DNA from: Lepidonotus clava
Lineage: Eukaryota; Annelida; Polychaeta; Phyllodocida; Polynoidae
DNA length: 64,000 nucleotides
Direction: 5' to 3'
Assembly: GCA_936440205.1 (NCBI GenBank)
Contig: OW387140.1
Location: 22,069,659 to 22,133,658 of the forward strand
Both the position numbers and the translations under genes were made by a program. Numbering within the stretch: position 1 is the stretch's first letter; each line of letters opens with the position of its first letter. This document shows, piece after piece, positions 26,301 to 37,430 of the stretch. A model generated the notes under the pieces. The model was not told where the DNA came from. It made no database searches and was given only the letters and a program-made list of their open reading frames with translations.

Positions 26301-29300
26301 CACCAATGTTTTTGGTCACCAGAGGTGCCTATGAATTTATCCTGCATGTGCATTGAACCACCGCTCTGCCCTCCCCTTTTCAATTCCTAACAGTGTCCCT
26401 TTATTGTATTGAATATGTCTCAATGGGTAAACTATGGCGCGAAATTATTCTGCCGTGTAGGCGTTTTTACGGTCACGATTTTATGTTCTTTTCCACTTCA
26501 TATTCTTTTCTTATAACGTTTTTGCTTTTTTTGCTGACTTTTTGGGGGAGAGGGGGAGGCAAAATTGCATCCTTTAAATACAGGCACCGTTTCTTCTACG
26601 TATTATTCCCTATAAGAGAGTTATGGTTTCGTGTTATGCTTGCCTCCTCGATGGCTCACCGACAAAGGCTATACATATAACTCAGATTTGACATCAATGC
26701 GGAAGGCAGTCTTTGTCCAACGTGCAGCTGCACATACCCTATGCCGGGTAGGGAGGGGGATATATAATGTAGAATGACGCCTGCCTTGCGGACAAAATCT
26801 CTGGCTGTTTGAACAGGCATTGTGGAGAGAGAGAAGGCTCCACACTTGTCTCATCCATTCCTGCACCGGAACTCCTCGCTTCTTTCACCAAATGTCGTCT
26901 CTCTGTCAGCTCGGTGTAGGTCCCGCCAGAAAAGCCCATAGCCAACCGTCCCCGCCATCTTTATTAAATTTCCTCCCCTGTGCGGCTGGTGTTGTGGAGA
27001 GAATTGTCTTTCTCTGCATAGTAGGTTATATAGAAACTTCTTAAGTTGGTCTTTTTATTTGGATTGTGAGTATATAGACGAGTATCAGGTGACATATGCC
27101 ATTCTACATTTCTGTCAGAGGCGGAGCATCTTCAAAGGATCATTTACTCATTATAAAGATAAAAGGACCTCCTACATTTCGGAAGAAATGAGATAAATAT
27201 TCAAAGCAGGACACGTACATGTGGCTGCCATTTTTGGTTAAAAAGAAAGTTATTCGAAGAATCGATTAATCAATATAGACAATGTGGCCATGGGCGTACA
27301 CCAACTCATTTCTCATTGAATTTTATAAATAGGATGTCAAGAAAAGGCCATCTGTCCATAAGCCAATATACATGTATTTAGGAAATACAATGAACTTCCA
27401 AACTGCTGCCATCCCGAATGACCAGTTTCCTATTCACATTCTCATTTCAAAATGATGGACAGTCTAAAGAAACAAATGTTTTTATGTTCTCCAAAACCTC
27501 CAATTTAAAGACTGATTTCGCCTCAAATGACCTGTTAAACCATCTTGTGTCATTCTTGTTATTTTCTTTATCTTTTATTTTTTGAGTGGATTCCAACCGC
27601 GAGCACATTTTTTGCTTTCAGGTCTATTTCGTGAAATACCGGTAGTTGAACCATTACATCATAGTACATAATTGGACATTACAGATTGGTCATCGCCAGG
27701 CGAATCGGGTCATTTTTGCTGGAGGTGGATTGAGGAAGCGGATATTCGTATACAATACGACAAATGCCCGGCTTTTAAAACCTCCGCCCAAATCTCTATA
27801 AACGGGCCCCACTTTGAATTTGTATAATTGTGCGTGCCTTCATGTAAAGTAAATGTCATGTGCCTATTCCGTAATTACCCTACATGTCGTGAAATTGCAG
27901 TTCCATCCCTGTGTGCATTGATTTCTTCTTTCTAAGATGGACGGCCAAGCTTAGAGACACGTAGGCCTACTTTCCTTCAGCAATTACATCTCCCGTGCTG
28001 TTATTGCTTTATAAGTAAAGTTCTCCCAGCAGGAAGTGAGTGTCTGCTTCTAAGAAGAGATTGCCACCTGCTCAGGATCTACTTTATTACAACAAACATC
28101 CTGTAACTCTTTTGTTATAATTATGTTTAAATAGTTAGTATATCTTTTAGACCAAACCACCGGCTAGAGGCCTATACCAAAGGGACAGCCCAAACCTATA
28201 CCAAAAATGAATTAAATCGGTTGTTTCCTGACTTGCGTATATATAGGCCCATAGATATAATATTGCAATGAAATGGTGTTGGTTTATAGAGCAAGTTGGG
28301 ACGTATACGGGATGAGGACCATACTCTCATCGGTGGTGGGCGCGGGAGCTGCACCAGTATACCCTGAGCTGCTCCGATTCTCTGGGCTCCCACACTAGGC
28401 TTATGCCCAGCTCAGACAGTGGGCTCAGTGGGGCTGTAAAGTCTTTGTCGACCACACACTGTCTGTCCCCGACTAGGCCCCTTTATCCCGGCCCCAAGCT
28501 GGGCCTACTTCTCACGGGACAGCTTACACTGATTGCTACCTCCGTCAATCGACCGTCTGACTCGTGCGGGGCACCGGGATGGGGTATTTATCAAGGTACC
28601 CTATATCTTGAATAGGCCCTATGTAACATTTATATCTAGAGAATGCATTCGTTCCTGTCCTTATAAACCAGTGGTAAACAGAAATATAGCCTAGCTGTAT
28701 TACTTCTAAGCGATTTTCTTAATATCATTATGATACAAAAGCCGATAGGGGCCTATAGCTGCCTATAGGCCTATGGCCATCATGCAGGTTCGTACATTGT
28801 ACAGACCAAGGAAGCACAAACCAATTGCTATTGCCCTGGTTTTCACACATGCTCGACAATTGCCGAGTGCGCTTATTGTCTGTAGGTACTTGACCATGAA
28901 TTGTTCTTTATCAATACTACAGAAAAATGTTGAAGATATTTGGCATTAGCCTAGCATTTACAGACATACACTATTGCTCTTCATGGCAATAACACCTCTT
29001 ATTCAACTGCCTTCGAGTGGGCAGGACAATATATGGGCCTACTGATGGTATAGTTGAAATCCTGATATGCCTATCAAATAAATTAGCAAGCCTTTGTCGG
29101 AAAGATAATCATGTATTTGGTTTCACTTTCAACACCTGATTTTATTCCATATGAATCCATTTGCCCATCTTCCCTTTGCAGGTTCTCGGGTACATGTGCC
29201 TTTTCCTGTACGGCGCGACGGCGGTGATGGGGTACCGGCGGTGGCGGGGCAGCGGTCAGTTCCGGCGCTACCGCCTCAAGAACTCCTCCTCGTCTCGGGG

Positions 29301-29322
29301 GACGCGGTCCAGCGTTGCCTGA
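14136..29322 (+). CDS. MARVEL-domain four-pass membrane protein gene, 3' three coding exons
   Basis: Three exons join in phase: 14136-14330 (65 codons), 25806-25940 (45 codons) and 29182-29322 (46 codons plus TGA). Each has AG before it and, for the first two, a GT donor after it (GTGAGT, GTAAGT). The product has three hydrophobic helices in view: VFSVIGLICL, then FVFVSVSGLMM to MLPINWALF, then VITYSVLSFLYLFGTSLVAS, then VLGYMCLFLYGATAVMGY, with a short basic C-terminal tail rich in Arg and Ser. This matches the last part of a MARVEL domain, as in CMTM, plasmolipin or MAL-type proteins, which act in membrane traffic and apposition. The first helix and start codon must be in an exon upstream of 14136 that I did not find. 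Family membership is inferred from topology and sequence style; the exact subfamily is open. Exon structure is near certain, function moderate. Confidence 0.75.
14274..14811 (+). repeat. Seven tandem 77-bp copies of an exon-intron junction
   Basis: The motif ATCACCATAC begins at 14274, 14351, 14428, 14505, 14582, 14659 and 14736, exactly 77 bases apart. Each unit consists of the last 57 bases of the MARVEL exon, its donor site and about 20 intronic bases. Units 1-6 keep a GTGAGT donor; unit 7 has GTGTGT. Units differ at a few positions, so this is a real array and not one copy misread. Reading past the first donor meets a stop in the second unit, so only use of the first donor gives the full protein. 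Confidence 0.9.
15150..15668. repeat. Purine-rich minisatellite, unit about 24-25 bp
   Basis: Degenerate units such as GGAGGGAAGGCACAGGGC alternate with GGTACAGTAAACAAA spacers. One strand is strongly purine-rich. Because units are near-multiples of three, all frames stay open for long distances, which explains the proline/serine/leucine-rich reading on the minus strand. Confidence 0.85.
15718..15760. repeat. G-tract/C-tract low-complexity block
   Basis: A G-rich run is followed immediately by a C-rich run and CACCC repeats, forming a potential hairpin or quadruplex-prone site just after the minisatellite. Confidence 0.7.
16646..17005 (-). CDS. Unrecognised 119-codon open frame in a GC-rich patch
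   Basis: A GC-rich island in AT-rich intron DNA keeps a 119-codon frame open on the minus strand. The product is Arg- and Pro-rich at its start (LRRRRW, TTPRPPPVRV) and has an unremarkable middle (GGDLIYIAETLTPNYGDALRRALPHLREASR). I recognise no family. It could be a fragment of an old transposon protein, an antisense gene or chance. A donor-like AGGTAAGG occurs downstream on the same strand near 16.37 kb, but no coherent gene could be assembled. Confidence 0.2.
   Translation of the reverse strand: MLRRRRWCQPLSFGVSTTPRPPPVRVADCRATGGDLIYIAETLTPNYGDALRRALPHLREASRISIEPKRKGRTTRAISRVSTVDSAHVGPRPYKESMSEETDGCVPGPTGWNGDRIRT
17006..18384. other. MARVEL intron, nothing recognised
   Basis: Short open frames in the GC-rich part at 17.4-17.8 kb have no recognisable domain, and no repeat structure was seen. 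Confidence 0.45.
18385..18936 (+). pseudogene. 3' end of a non-LTR retrotransposon (LINE, CR1/Jockey-like)
   Basis: The frame from about 18385 to the TGA at 18583-18585 encodes the C-terminal signature common to many LINE reverse transcriptases: RRSILYQCANLWNLLP, then an IPNY...FK stretch and basic residues. Upstream the frame is closed, and no endonuclease or RT core is present, so this is a strongly 5'-truncated copy. It is followed by an AT-rich 3' UTR-like stretch with a doubled TTATGTTGTGCTTACT. The downstream border is uncertain; it has been set just before the TTAA of the next element. Confidence 0.5.
18941..19573. mobile_element. piggyBac-type MITE with TTAA target duplication
   Basis: The ends are inverted: CCCTTTCACTGCCAGA at the left and TCTGGCAGTGTAAGGG at the right, one mismatch in 16. 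Both are flanked directly by TTAA (18937-18940 and 19574-19577). TTAA targets and CCC...GGG termini are the hallmark of piggyBac transposons. At 633 bp with no transposase-like frame, this is a non-autonomous copy. Confidence 0.8.
19578..20411. other. MARVEL intron, nothing but a poly-C tract
   Basis: A C-rich run at about 20046-20072 (interrupted once or twice by A) is the only notable structure. No exon was seen. Confidence 0.5.
20424..20921 (+). mobile_element. SINE with 12-bp target-site duplication
   Basis: The body is flanked by perfect copies of ACTCGTAATTAT at 20412-20423 and 20922-20933. About 100 bases in lies a Pol III A-box-like TAGCTCTTTGGTAGAGTG, followed by a B-box-like GGTATTGGGATTTATCCC, i.e. 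a tRNA-derived module. The 5' 100 bases contain GTAGAAGGCGACAAA, resembling a block seen in other invertebrate SINEs, as I recall. The tail is GGACGTTAAACTAATCCC with CAAACAAACAAA, typical of LINE-mobilised SINEs. A perfect target duplication suggests fairly recent insertion. Confidence 0.75.
20934..22245. other. MARVEL intron, nothing recognised
   Basis: No exon, transposon termini or tandem structure was seen. Small GC-richer patches (21.35-21.45 kb and 21.78-22.03 kb) give open frames on both strands without a recognisable domain. Confidence 0.4.
22246..22574. mobile_element. 329-bp MITE with CAGGG termini
   Basis: A perfect 13-bp terminal inverted repeat (CAGGGTACCAACC ... GGTTGGTACCCTG) is flanked by the direct repeat CTATTT at 22240-22245 and 22575-22580. 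The interior is built largely of degenerate copies of ACAGGGAAAA and CACAGGGAATTT. CAGGG ends suggest a hAT-like parent, but hAT duplications are usually 8 bp and only 6 bp match here, so the superfamily is open. Confidence 0.7.
22581..25805. other. MARVEL intron, nothing recognised apart from small direct repeats
   Basis: Two adjacent copies of a 40-bp unit at 24721-24800 and a short doubled GTGGAAAAGTGGAATTG near 24.0 kb are the only structures seen. Confidence 0.45.
24721..24800. repeat. Two tandem 40-bp units
   Basis: GATTCTGTTGRCACAGTGAT followed by AYAATTGACTGAACC occurs at 24721 and again at 24761 with very few differences. Confidence 0.7.
25806..25940 (+). CDS. MARVEL gene, middle exon in view
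   Basis: Preceded by TTCTATTACAG and followed by GTAAGTAATG; 45 codons, phase 0 at both ends. It encodes the hydrophobic segment VITYSVLSFLYLFGTSLVAS and a loop with GNVTQW (a possible N-glycosylation site), consistent with a helix and an extracellular loop of a MARVEL domain. Confidence 0.8.
25941..29181. other. MARVEL second intron, nothing recognised
   Basis: It is AT-rich with a few GC-rich patches (26.8-27.0 and 28.3-28.6 kb) that give short open frames without recognisable domains. No transposon ends were seen. Confidence 0.45.
29182..29322 (+). CDS. MARVEL gene, last coding exon
   Basis: Preceded by TTCCCTTTGCAG; 46 codons then TGA. It encodes the final helix VLGYMCLFLYGATAVMGY and a cytoplasmic tail with YRRWRG and clustered Ser/Arg. 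The sequence after the stop is probably 3' UTR. Confidence 0.8.
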   Translation, partial: VLGYMCLFLYGATAVMGYRRWRGSGQFRRYRLKNSSSSRGTRSSVA

Positions 29323-32300
29323 TGGAAGGCCCGCGCTCTGGCGCCCCAGAGCAAGCATCTCATATCCGTGCCGGATAATCTCAGCCACCAGGACCCCGGC
29401 GAGGACAGGTATGAGGAGATTGTGCTGAGTCACGTCCCCCACCACTGATAATGGCCGCCATGTTGGCTGTGGCATGCCGGGAGCGGAAGTGGGTGGATTG
29501 TCGGCACACGGTGGTCAAAATGCAGAGAGCGGGACAGAGAGCCAATCTCTGCATGAAGAGGACGCTGAGTGACGTCACAACAGGAAACGCCGCGGTGTTT
29601 GGTTCGGTGGAGGGGAAAAAGGTGTGTTTTTGTGTTTGCCAAGAAGTTGTAAAAAGGTACAGGTCTTCCTTTTTGAAAATTGAATTCCGTTGTTCCTGGT
29701 TTTCAGTTCCACAAAAAGGAATGTGATGACAGGGATTCCAACCGGGAAGGTCGACCCCGTTCTCAGCATGGTGCTTTTAGGCATGATGTTACAACATGAC
29801 GTGCAGAAAATAGGTATGCTACGATGACAGATTGACGAGCGCACAGGGTGCTCAAAAATCACATAGTTTAGTACAGGTATACAATTGAATAGTTCAATCA
29901 TGTCTTGAAGCTTTAGAAAACTGGTTCTTTTTGGTAGACTAACTCTTCATCAGTCATTGATGGCAATTGCCATGAAGGTGTGGGCCATAGACGTACATAT
30001 GTAGGCTTATTATATAATTATGCAGGCCTCAAAGCGGGACCTTTATTTTTCTCTCAACAACCTTTAATGCCCTTTTTTCCATTTGAAGTGACCAATAGGG
30101 CCTAAGTGTAAAAACTTGTAATAAGGACAAAAATTCTTGTAGAATCTGACCTGAACACAGGAAATCATTATGAATCTGTTAAAAATTATGCATTTCAAGG
30201 GTAATATGAATCATTTAATGAGTGTGCCATTTTTGCCTTCCAAAATATTATGACCTAATCATCATGGATAGTATTCTTGAACAACATAAGTGGAGTTTCT
30301 AGGGAATACACGTTTGAAATGCTAACTTGTTGCTGATCTGGTTTGGATATAAAAAGGGTTATTACTAGGACCTACTTACACAAGCAGCTGCTCAAACCAA
30401 TGAAGAGTGGTTAGGAAACCGTATCCACCCTTGCCTACAGCCTTGGACAGGATGTCGTTTATTTCAAACTAAAAGTGAAGTTAACGTTGAATCCTTTCAA
30501 GATAGTTGTCCTTTGGAATGTTGTTTGGCGATTGACAAAATGACCTGGATTCCAAGGCAGATTGGTCCTGACACCTGTCAATCATCCCTTTTGCCACACA
30601 CTTCGTCACCTATCTTCTCTTTGGTCAGTGCTGGTAATGGTAGTGGTGGTACCTTGTGCAGACAGGGTCACATGACCAGATTTTGGTGACCACCATATGA
30701 TTCCTTAGGAAAAAAATAAGGAATGTAGGAATAAGAAATCTTTAAATATAATGACTCACAGATGTCCGTTATTAATTACAAAAATATCACCTATTTCCGT
30801 CTCAAATTTGAATGGCAATTGATCACATAATTATAGTTGTGTTGGTCAGTCGCTTCCTGACTACTATTTTGGCTGGGCGCCATATTGGTCACCAATTCAT
30901 GATTCTTTCCATTGTAAGATCAAGGTTTCTTTTCAACATTAGCATCATTGGTTATATAGGTTACATTTATTGGATCATTCGAATTGAACAGTCTTTAAAA
31001 TGGAGCTTTGTACACGAACGATGTTAAAGTTGTTTGATTGTTAAATCATGTAGTATAATGTTCTCCTGATATGTAAAAATAAAAAATATCCCAATTACAG
31101 TTACATTGGGAATTATTTATATACAACGTGAAACAGGTACCAAAATCAATCGACTCGGCAAATTATGGCTAGGTGTTTGGCCAGAAATAATATAATAACT
31201 GATTGGAGATTCACAATGTTTCGGCTTGAATTCTCGACTTTATAAGATAACTATTCAGTCTTCACAAAAAGCACAGATAAATGAATATAACATGTAGTTG
31301 AAATAGCTTATGTATTAATTATATGTTATAACAGATGTTTGGCCTTCGGTCCTATTTCACAGTTCGTCCAGAGAAATTCAAACTTGAATGAGTGAAAACA
31401 TGTTTCGGACATGACCGAATGTTGTATTACATTAGTATTTTTCACTATCCGAGCCAGTGACTATTTTAATGATTTCTCTAAAAATATACCCATAGGCGTA
31501 GCCTATAGAAGGAGCGTCTTGAAGCTTTATGTAGCACACCTGTTTGTTAGTTTAAATACAACAATGTTTTAGCAGGTCAGGAAAACAATGAATTTGTAGA
31601 AAGGTGTAGTGAGCATCGGCCATGGGTGTTGCAAGTCATGTAGGATTTATCCATGTAGGGTGAGATCTTGCCAGTCCAAACGGAGCAGTTGCCCCCCTAC
31701 ATTAGAAAATGAATAAGTCTGAGTTGAAAATAAAAGATCTAAATATGGCACTGTGTAACATCATGAATTATTGCTAAAGTGACCAGTACTGGTAGGCACA
31801 GTTTGAGATAAGCAGAGGAATCCCATTTACCACTACAGAACACAATATCATGCGCCTCCACGTAAACAACGAAGACGAGAAATGTAATATGTAGGCTACT
31901 CATAGTATGTAAATCACGTCATTTTGTACAATGAGTTCTGAAACAGGTTACCTCATCAATAAAAGAACACTCTGTACCGGTATGCTGTTACCCGGCCGTG
32001 AGGGCAGCATTATGTCTCTTATATCTTTACTTCTGTATGAGTTTCCAAAAGCTCATGAGTTTCTAAAAGTTCTGCTCGTGCTCTGTGGTTATTTCACAGT
32101 TCTGAATTCATGAAAAAATGCTAAATGCTAAATTTAAGCTGTTTGATGAGAGTAATGAATACGATCCAATTTCTCAGCTTGACCAGCCGTTCTTAGGCAT
32201 TATTATTTTGAGCGGCTGATTCACGGACCGGGGAGGTGTAGGTAGGTGTTGGCAATATTTTTTCATTTTGATTTACGCCTTTTAACTATAAAGTATATAT

Positions 32301-34999
32301 TTGTTAGCTGGTGGACGTTTAAAGAAATGCTGAAGTTGCCATTTACATGCTTTTGTCAAAATCTCCAACATTTCTCATAAACATTCCAAAGATTTTGCTT
32401 CTTTGTTCCGCTTGTCACATGATAGGCCTATATTGCGTATATGACGAAGGCAGTACTATTTTTTCCAGGAACCGTCATGTGTCGTATACTAAGTATAGTA
32501 CCACAGAAAGCACTGATATTAATGTAATAAAATATCAGACCCTATATTAATTTCCCTCGATATTACATCTAATCGAACTATGTATAGACTGTTCGATAAC
32601 GTATTCTTACAGGCGACATGTCGTACCCAGGTTCGCAAACATCAAGTCAAGGCTAATGGCGCCTCCTGATGATGCCAATTCATGTAATACAATGCATTAC
32701 CAGTATATCATGGATCATTATCAACAAAGCTTGCTGATCACGGTTGATGATTTAGACTATTTCGTTGAGCTGAATCTACGATCACTCACGTTTTCTTGAT
32801 ACAAATAGAGATCGGCTCTTCCGTTTTGTATTAACGATTCCAAGAATGGCCGCGATCACTGAGTGCTCTAACGTATTCCGCCACGAGCCTTGTAATTAAG
32901 TATAGGACTAAGACTATTTATTTTCCTCTCAATGTATATAATAGAATCAACATCCCACTTACCATAGCGTTGTGACTGAATTATACATTTGCTGCCCTCC
33001 TGAAACGAATATTACGTCCAATATCATAGTTATGTTTGTCGATTGAATAAATATTTTATTTAATTCGTCCATTAGTATTCATCCCAAGCGATGTAAAACA
33101 ATTGATCTGGTGGACCAGTATAGATATTGTCTTAATGAGCAGAAGACGCTACAGTATTACAGTGTATTAGGACGGATCTATGCGGTCCGGAGCCCTGGAT
33201 ATTAGGTTCTATTAATATAGCACGACTGCTCTGCATTGTGTAACAATACCAGGTTTTGAATAAAAACTTGTAATGTTTTCTAACACAAATAGTTGCCTTA
33301 TTTATCCGAATAAGTATAGTTCAGAAAATGTAGTAATCAGGTTTTTTATTATGTGTGATTGTACTTTTGCGGTAAATGTCATTGGCACAGGTTGCAAATT
33401 GTACATCATGGCATAGTTCATCCCAAATGATTGTCCCTTTATAAAATGCACTATTCTGGAACTTTGTGTTCATTTTTGCAGGGACAATAAACTGTTTCTT
33501 ATTAGCCGATCTAGTTTCTCTTACTGGAACAATTAACACATCATCTTTAACACAGTTTTTTTAGGTCCTGAGGATTTGTAAAGGTCTTACTTTTGGTCTA
33601 CTTGAAAACTATGATCAAGATGCCAAATATCTCTCGCCTCTCTCCATTTAGAGAAGTTCATCCACCTGGTGGCAGTTACATGTCTACGTAGTGTAAAACT
33701 CGATTCCCATAAGGGGCACCACCTAGTGGCTGCGGAATGTAGCCTTCGGCAACATTCCATTCCGTTATTGTTTTAATAGATTTGATAGAAACTCGTACAA
33801 TTAGATACAGTTGTAAGTCAAAGCATCTTGCTAAAATAGCGTGAAAGATGAGAGGGTGAGTTTAAATGGAAAACACTAAGGCCTGGGGCAAACCCAAATT
33901 TCTATATACTACTATGGAAAGGAAGCGCAATTCTTGTTAAAGATCTGTGGCATGTCTTCTATTAAAAAAATATACAATTCTTCCAAGACTATTGCATTTC
34001 TTTCGGTATGAAATTCATCAATTAAAAGTCGTCTATCTGTCTATGCAATATAGATACGACATCTAGCTGGAAGATTATTGTACGCTTTTCTTTTAAGCAC
34101 GTAATCTGTTAAATAAGTATACCGTTGTCTATTCAATGAGAATTCAATATTTCCGAGATAATCCGTCGTTTTGAGCATTTTGAGTTCTCCTTTTGAATTT
34201 AGAGTTGTAGATGAGTATTTTTTTTCTCATGAAGATGGAATGCGTAAAATGATACGTTCACTTTCATTGTGTGGACAAGCAGCGAGACGTTGAATCTTAT
34301 CCTTAAAGGGTAGACAATAGATAATGAGGTATAAACAGTAAACCTAAATGCACTGTGTTTTGCAGCCATCAAAAGTCGTGATATAGGTCCATTCAAAAGA
34401 CAGGGGCCTTTTTAATGTAGGCCTATGCCTTAAAGTATGTCCAAAAGGGCAAATGCCATGGTAACATACATGATTCGACGCTTGTAGCTCCGCCGAGTTC
34501 CATGGAAGGCTAACAGTTTAGCAACTTGGCTAAAGAAGCTGGTGGTGGTGAAAATTCCATCTGCTATCGTCAATAATGATTTATTTTGAAATATAACTAT
34601 AATTGTGCGTTTATTATCATTATTATGGTTTATGGAAAAAGTATATATGCTCGTGAAACGCCTTGCAAATGGAGGTAATGCTTAGAGCCTAGGCTTAACC
34701 TCCTTAGCTATAGGTTGATTTCCGTATCCATCGTGGTTTACCCTGACGTAACCTCCCGTGCCAATATCCTCAGTGTATGTACCCTGAACTGACGATATTG
34801 GCCGTTACTATGGTGAACCAAAGATAACGTTTAATTCATTGCCACTCGGCAACGTGGACAACGTCACTCCCTGACAATTCTTGCTCGTGTCAGCAGCGCA
34901 CCGTATTCATTAATAGCCATACGTCTGTTGGCCACTCCATAAACTTACAGACTACACACTAAGTGGACATTAAAGTGGCTTATAAATGTAGCAGCTGAA
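29323..34999. other. MARVEL 3' UTR then gene-empty AT-rich DNA
   Basis: The first few hundred bases should be 3' UTR; no single polyadenylation signal stands out. The rest carries only short open frames. Nothing resembling an exon, RNA gene or defined transposon was found. Confidence 0.45.
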
Positions 35000-35104
35000 C
35001 TTGTGACAGTTCTAGCACGAATCCCTCACCCCTTCACCGGGAACTGGGACTTTCTGTCAGAACTTAATGAGAGAGATTGCCTGGAAGTGGAACAGAGTAT
35101 AAAT
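35000..35104 (+). other. Candidate non-coding first exon of the GPCR gene
   Basis: A donor-like sequence follows ACAGAGTATAAAT at 35105 (GTAAGTAT region), and a good acceptor, TTGAATTCCACAG, ends at 35432, 42 bases before the GPCR start codon. A non-coding first exon joined to an otherwise intronless receptor is common. The 5' border is a guess. Confidence 0.3.
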
Positions 35105-35474
35105 GTAAGTATATTCTTCTATGCAGGGCTATAATTCAGAAATAGTTACCAATTATAAGGTATAATAATTCTCAAAAGATCAGCGATTAAGACAATAAGT
35201 TTTGGGGCACAGTTTATCACGAATCTTAGAAAATTATCAAAATAGGTAAGGAATTTAATTATTTCTGTCTCACGGCTGCAAAATAAATGACAAGGTACAC
35301 TATTTCCTAAGAAATAAATTGATATTTGTGTAAAAAAACAACAGTAAAAACAGCTTATCTTTTAAATGAAAGACGGAATGTTGAAAATACCAATACCAAT
35401 CTTAATTTTTATTGGCCTATTGAATTCCACAGCAAGTTTTTGGGCGTCATCAGTACAGCTCCTACGCACTTAAA

Positions 35475-36734
35475 ATGGATAGTGCCATAACAATTGGGGA
35501 AATTACGCTCAACAGTTCCGATGGTAGTATATCTTTAATCAGAACAACCTGCGCCAATTACCGGTTCGCATTCATGGGTTGCATTAGTGGTTTAGCCTGC
35601 ATTCTGGGCAGCATAGGCAACATCGCCAGCATGGTGGTCTTCACCAGGTCCAAGAGGTCCATGGCCAGGGCTACCTGCCTCTTCCTCAACAGTCTGGCCG
35701 CTGCTGACCTCTGCTACCTGACTACCTACTTTCTCTCCGTTGTCTGGATTAACTTCTTCATTCATGTTCTCCCCTCCCAAGTGGTCAACATGCACAAGGT
35801 GATGCCCTATTTTAGTATGTACCTCTTCCCGCTGAGTTCGGCCGCCCTGGCCGCCTCCAAGTACTACATCGTGCTGGTGACCACCCATCGTTATGTGGCC
35901 GTGTGCAGACCCTTCAAGCTGCATCTCCTGACGCGCATGAGGGTCGCCAGGCCTATCGTGGCCACAATTTCACTATTGTCGTTTGCCCTTATGATTCCCA
36001 AATTCTTTGAGGTCGAAGTCCGTTACTTCAAGTATAGGAATGAGACTTTTCCAGTGCTATGGGAGACTGACCTGTGGAAAGATCAAGCATACCAACTGGG
36101 CTACAAAAAGATATTTGGGGTGTTATTTCTAAGCCTGATCCCACTAGTGAGCGTTTCTATCATGACTGCTCTGATAATCCATGGAATCATCATATCCAAA
36201 CGAGTTAAGACGACCTACGTCACACCCTCTATGAGCGGCAGTACCACGTCACAGGACTTAGGACACAACACACTGGAAGTCCCCCCGCGCCAGGGCCGAC
36301 GCCCTTCAACACAACTCCATGGTCACACCGAACAACATCATCCGACACTGGAACAACATCATCACACCCAACCAGAACACCATGAGACCAGGGAACAACA
36401 TCGTCAGTCCCAGCAACAGCAGCAGCCGCCGTCCACCCACGGAGACAGCCTGACCAGCCCGCTGGTCATCATAGCTCTCATCTTCCTGGGTTGTCACATT
36501 CTCAGCGTCTTTTACCCGCTGTGTTATCTCATTAAGGGCAGCTGTACTCGGGACATCAAGTTGGACTGTCCGTGCCCTTGTTATTACTTGGCTATTGCCT
36601 CCGATACTTTAACAGTTCTCAACTCGTCTGTCAATTTCCTCATATACTACCCGACCACGGCCAATTTCAGGCGGCAGTTCCATCGCATGTGCGTATGTCG
36701 CGGAAGGGGAAGGGTTAATCCTAGAGTACAGTGA
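35475..36734 (+). CDS. Rhodopsin-class GPCR, FMRFamide-receptor-like
   Basis: 419 residues with seven hydrophobic helices at about 32-56, 67-91, 112-140, 158-178, 212-240, 328-353 and 370-396. Family marks: GSIGN in TM1, LAAADL in TM2, THRYVAVCRPF at the DRY position at the end of TM3 (137-147), and NSSVNFLIYY in TM7 in place of NPxxY. These features, above all THRYxAVCxP and NSSxNFLIY, are known from invertebrate FMRFamide-type and related neuropeptide receptors; the ligand is inferred, not shown. N-glycosylation candidates are NSS (13) and NET (189). The third intracellular loop (about 245-328) is long and made of His, Gln, Thr and Pro, unlike typical relatives. The C-terminal tail is short and basic with CVC, a possible palmitoylation site. 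The start has A at -3. Coding is uninterrupted and ends next to a polyadenylation signal; tail to tail with the CTSA gene. Confidence 0.9.
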   Translation: MDSAITIGEITLNSSDGSISLIRTTCANYRFAFMGCISGLACILGSIGNIASMVVFTRSKRSMARATCLFLNSLAAADLCYLTTYFLSVVWINFFIHVLPSQVVNMHKVMPYFSMYLFPLSSAALAASKYYIVLVTTHRYVAVCRPFKLHLLTRMRVARPIVATISLLSFALMIPKFFEVEVRYFKYRNETFPVLWETDLWKDQAYQLGYKKIFGVLFLSLIPLVSVSIMTALIIHGIIISKRVKTTYVTPSMSGSTTSQDLGHNTLEVPPRQGRRPSTQLHGHTEQHHPTLEQHHHTQPEHHETREQHRQSQQQQQPPSTHGDSLTSPLVIIALIFLGCHILSVFYPLCYLIKGSCTRDIKLDCPCPCYYLAIASDTLTVLNSSVNFLIYYPTTANFRRQFHRMCVCRGRGRVNPRVQ

Positions 36735-36737
36735 ATG

Positions 36738-36743
36738 AATAAA
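36738..36743 (+). terminator. Polyadenylation signal after the GPCR
   Basis: AATAAA begins three bases after the TGA stop, implying a very short 3' UTR if used. Confidence 0.5.
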
Positions 36744-37430
36744 TGTATTTTTTAATGAGAAGTGCAATTTTACAGTGTAACCACTGGTCATGCCTTATCA
36801 GAATGGGGAAATGTTAGACACCAATTGGGTGTCGGTGATAAGACAACAATCTAAAGAATTAATCACAGGTGGCAAATTATTCGTTTTTCGTTGCAGTTTA
36901 ATTTATTCAAAACATCCAAACATAAGGTTTTACACAATATGATTTATGAGTATTCACGCTTAGTTCTTTTACGCCGTGTGATCATATATGAGCCATGCAT
37001 GCAAGCAACTTTTCTAATTTGTTCATATTGGCGATCATAACTGACCATGGCCATGGATGCAGTGCTCCGCTGTGGGGGTTCTGTACATCACTTCCTGTTA
37101 CATGTATGTGAGGTTTAGTTAATCATAAAATGTATTATATTATAATACCATATGCGCAGGTTATAAGTTCGAGTATTGTAATAGAGTATAATTATTATAT
37201 ATTACCATAAGGAAATTCTGGCGTGCGTCCCATTAGGATATATCAATGTGTTTTTTTATTCAATGTAGGTAGACAATGATTGCAAAATATTAGAGTAAAG
37301 GATTGATTTGATTTGTTTGTTCTTTTACCTGAGTAGGCCCCTACATGTATAATTATGGCTAAAATAGTACACTCATAAGCCTACTACATATGTAGGCCTA
37401 TAGAGTTTGGAACACCATTACAGGCAGTCA
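36744..37430. other. Interval between convergent genes
   Basis: It holds the GPCR 3' flank and the CTSA 3' UTR. An AATAAA on the minus strand at 37255-37260 is the best candidate signal for CTSA. Nothing else was seen. Confidence 0.5.
37255..37260 (-). terminator. Candidate polyadenylation signal of CTSA
   Basis: AATAAA on the minus strand, about 170 bases past the CTSA stop codon. Confidence 0.4.

Noticed and set aside
29083-29475. 130-codon minus-strand ORF
   Set aside because: Lies opposite the last MARVEL exon and its UTR; a shadow of GC-rich coding sequence.
35592-35924. 110-codon minus-strand ORF opposite the GPCR
   Set aside because: A shadow of the GPCR coding frame.
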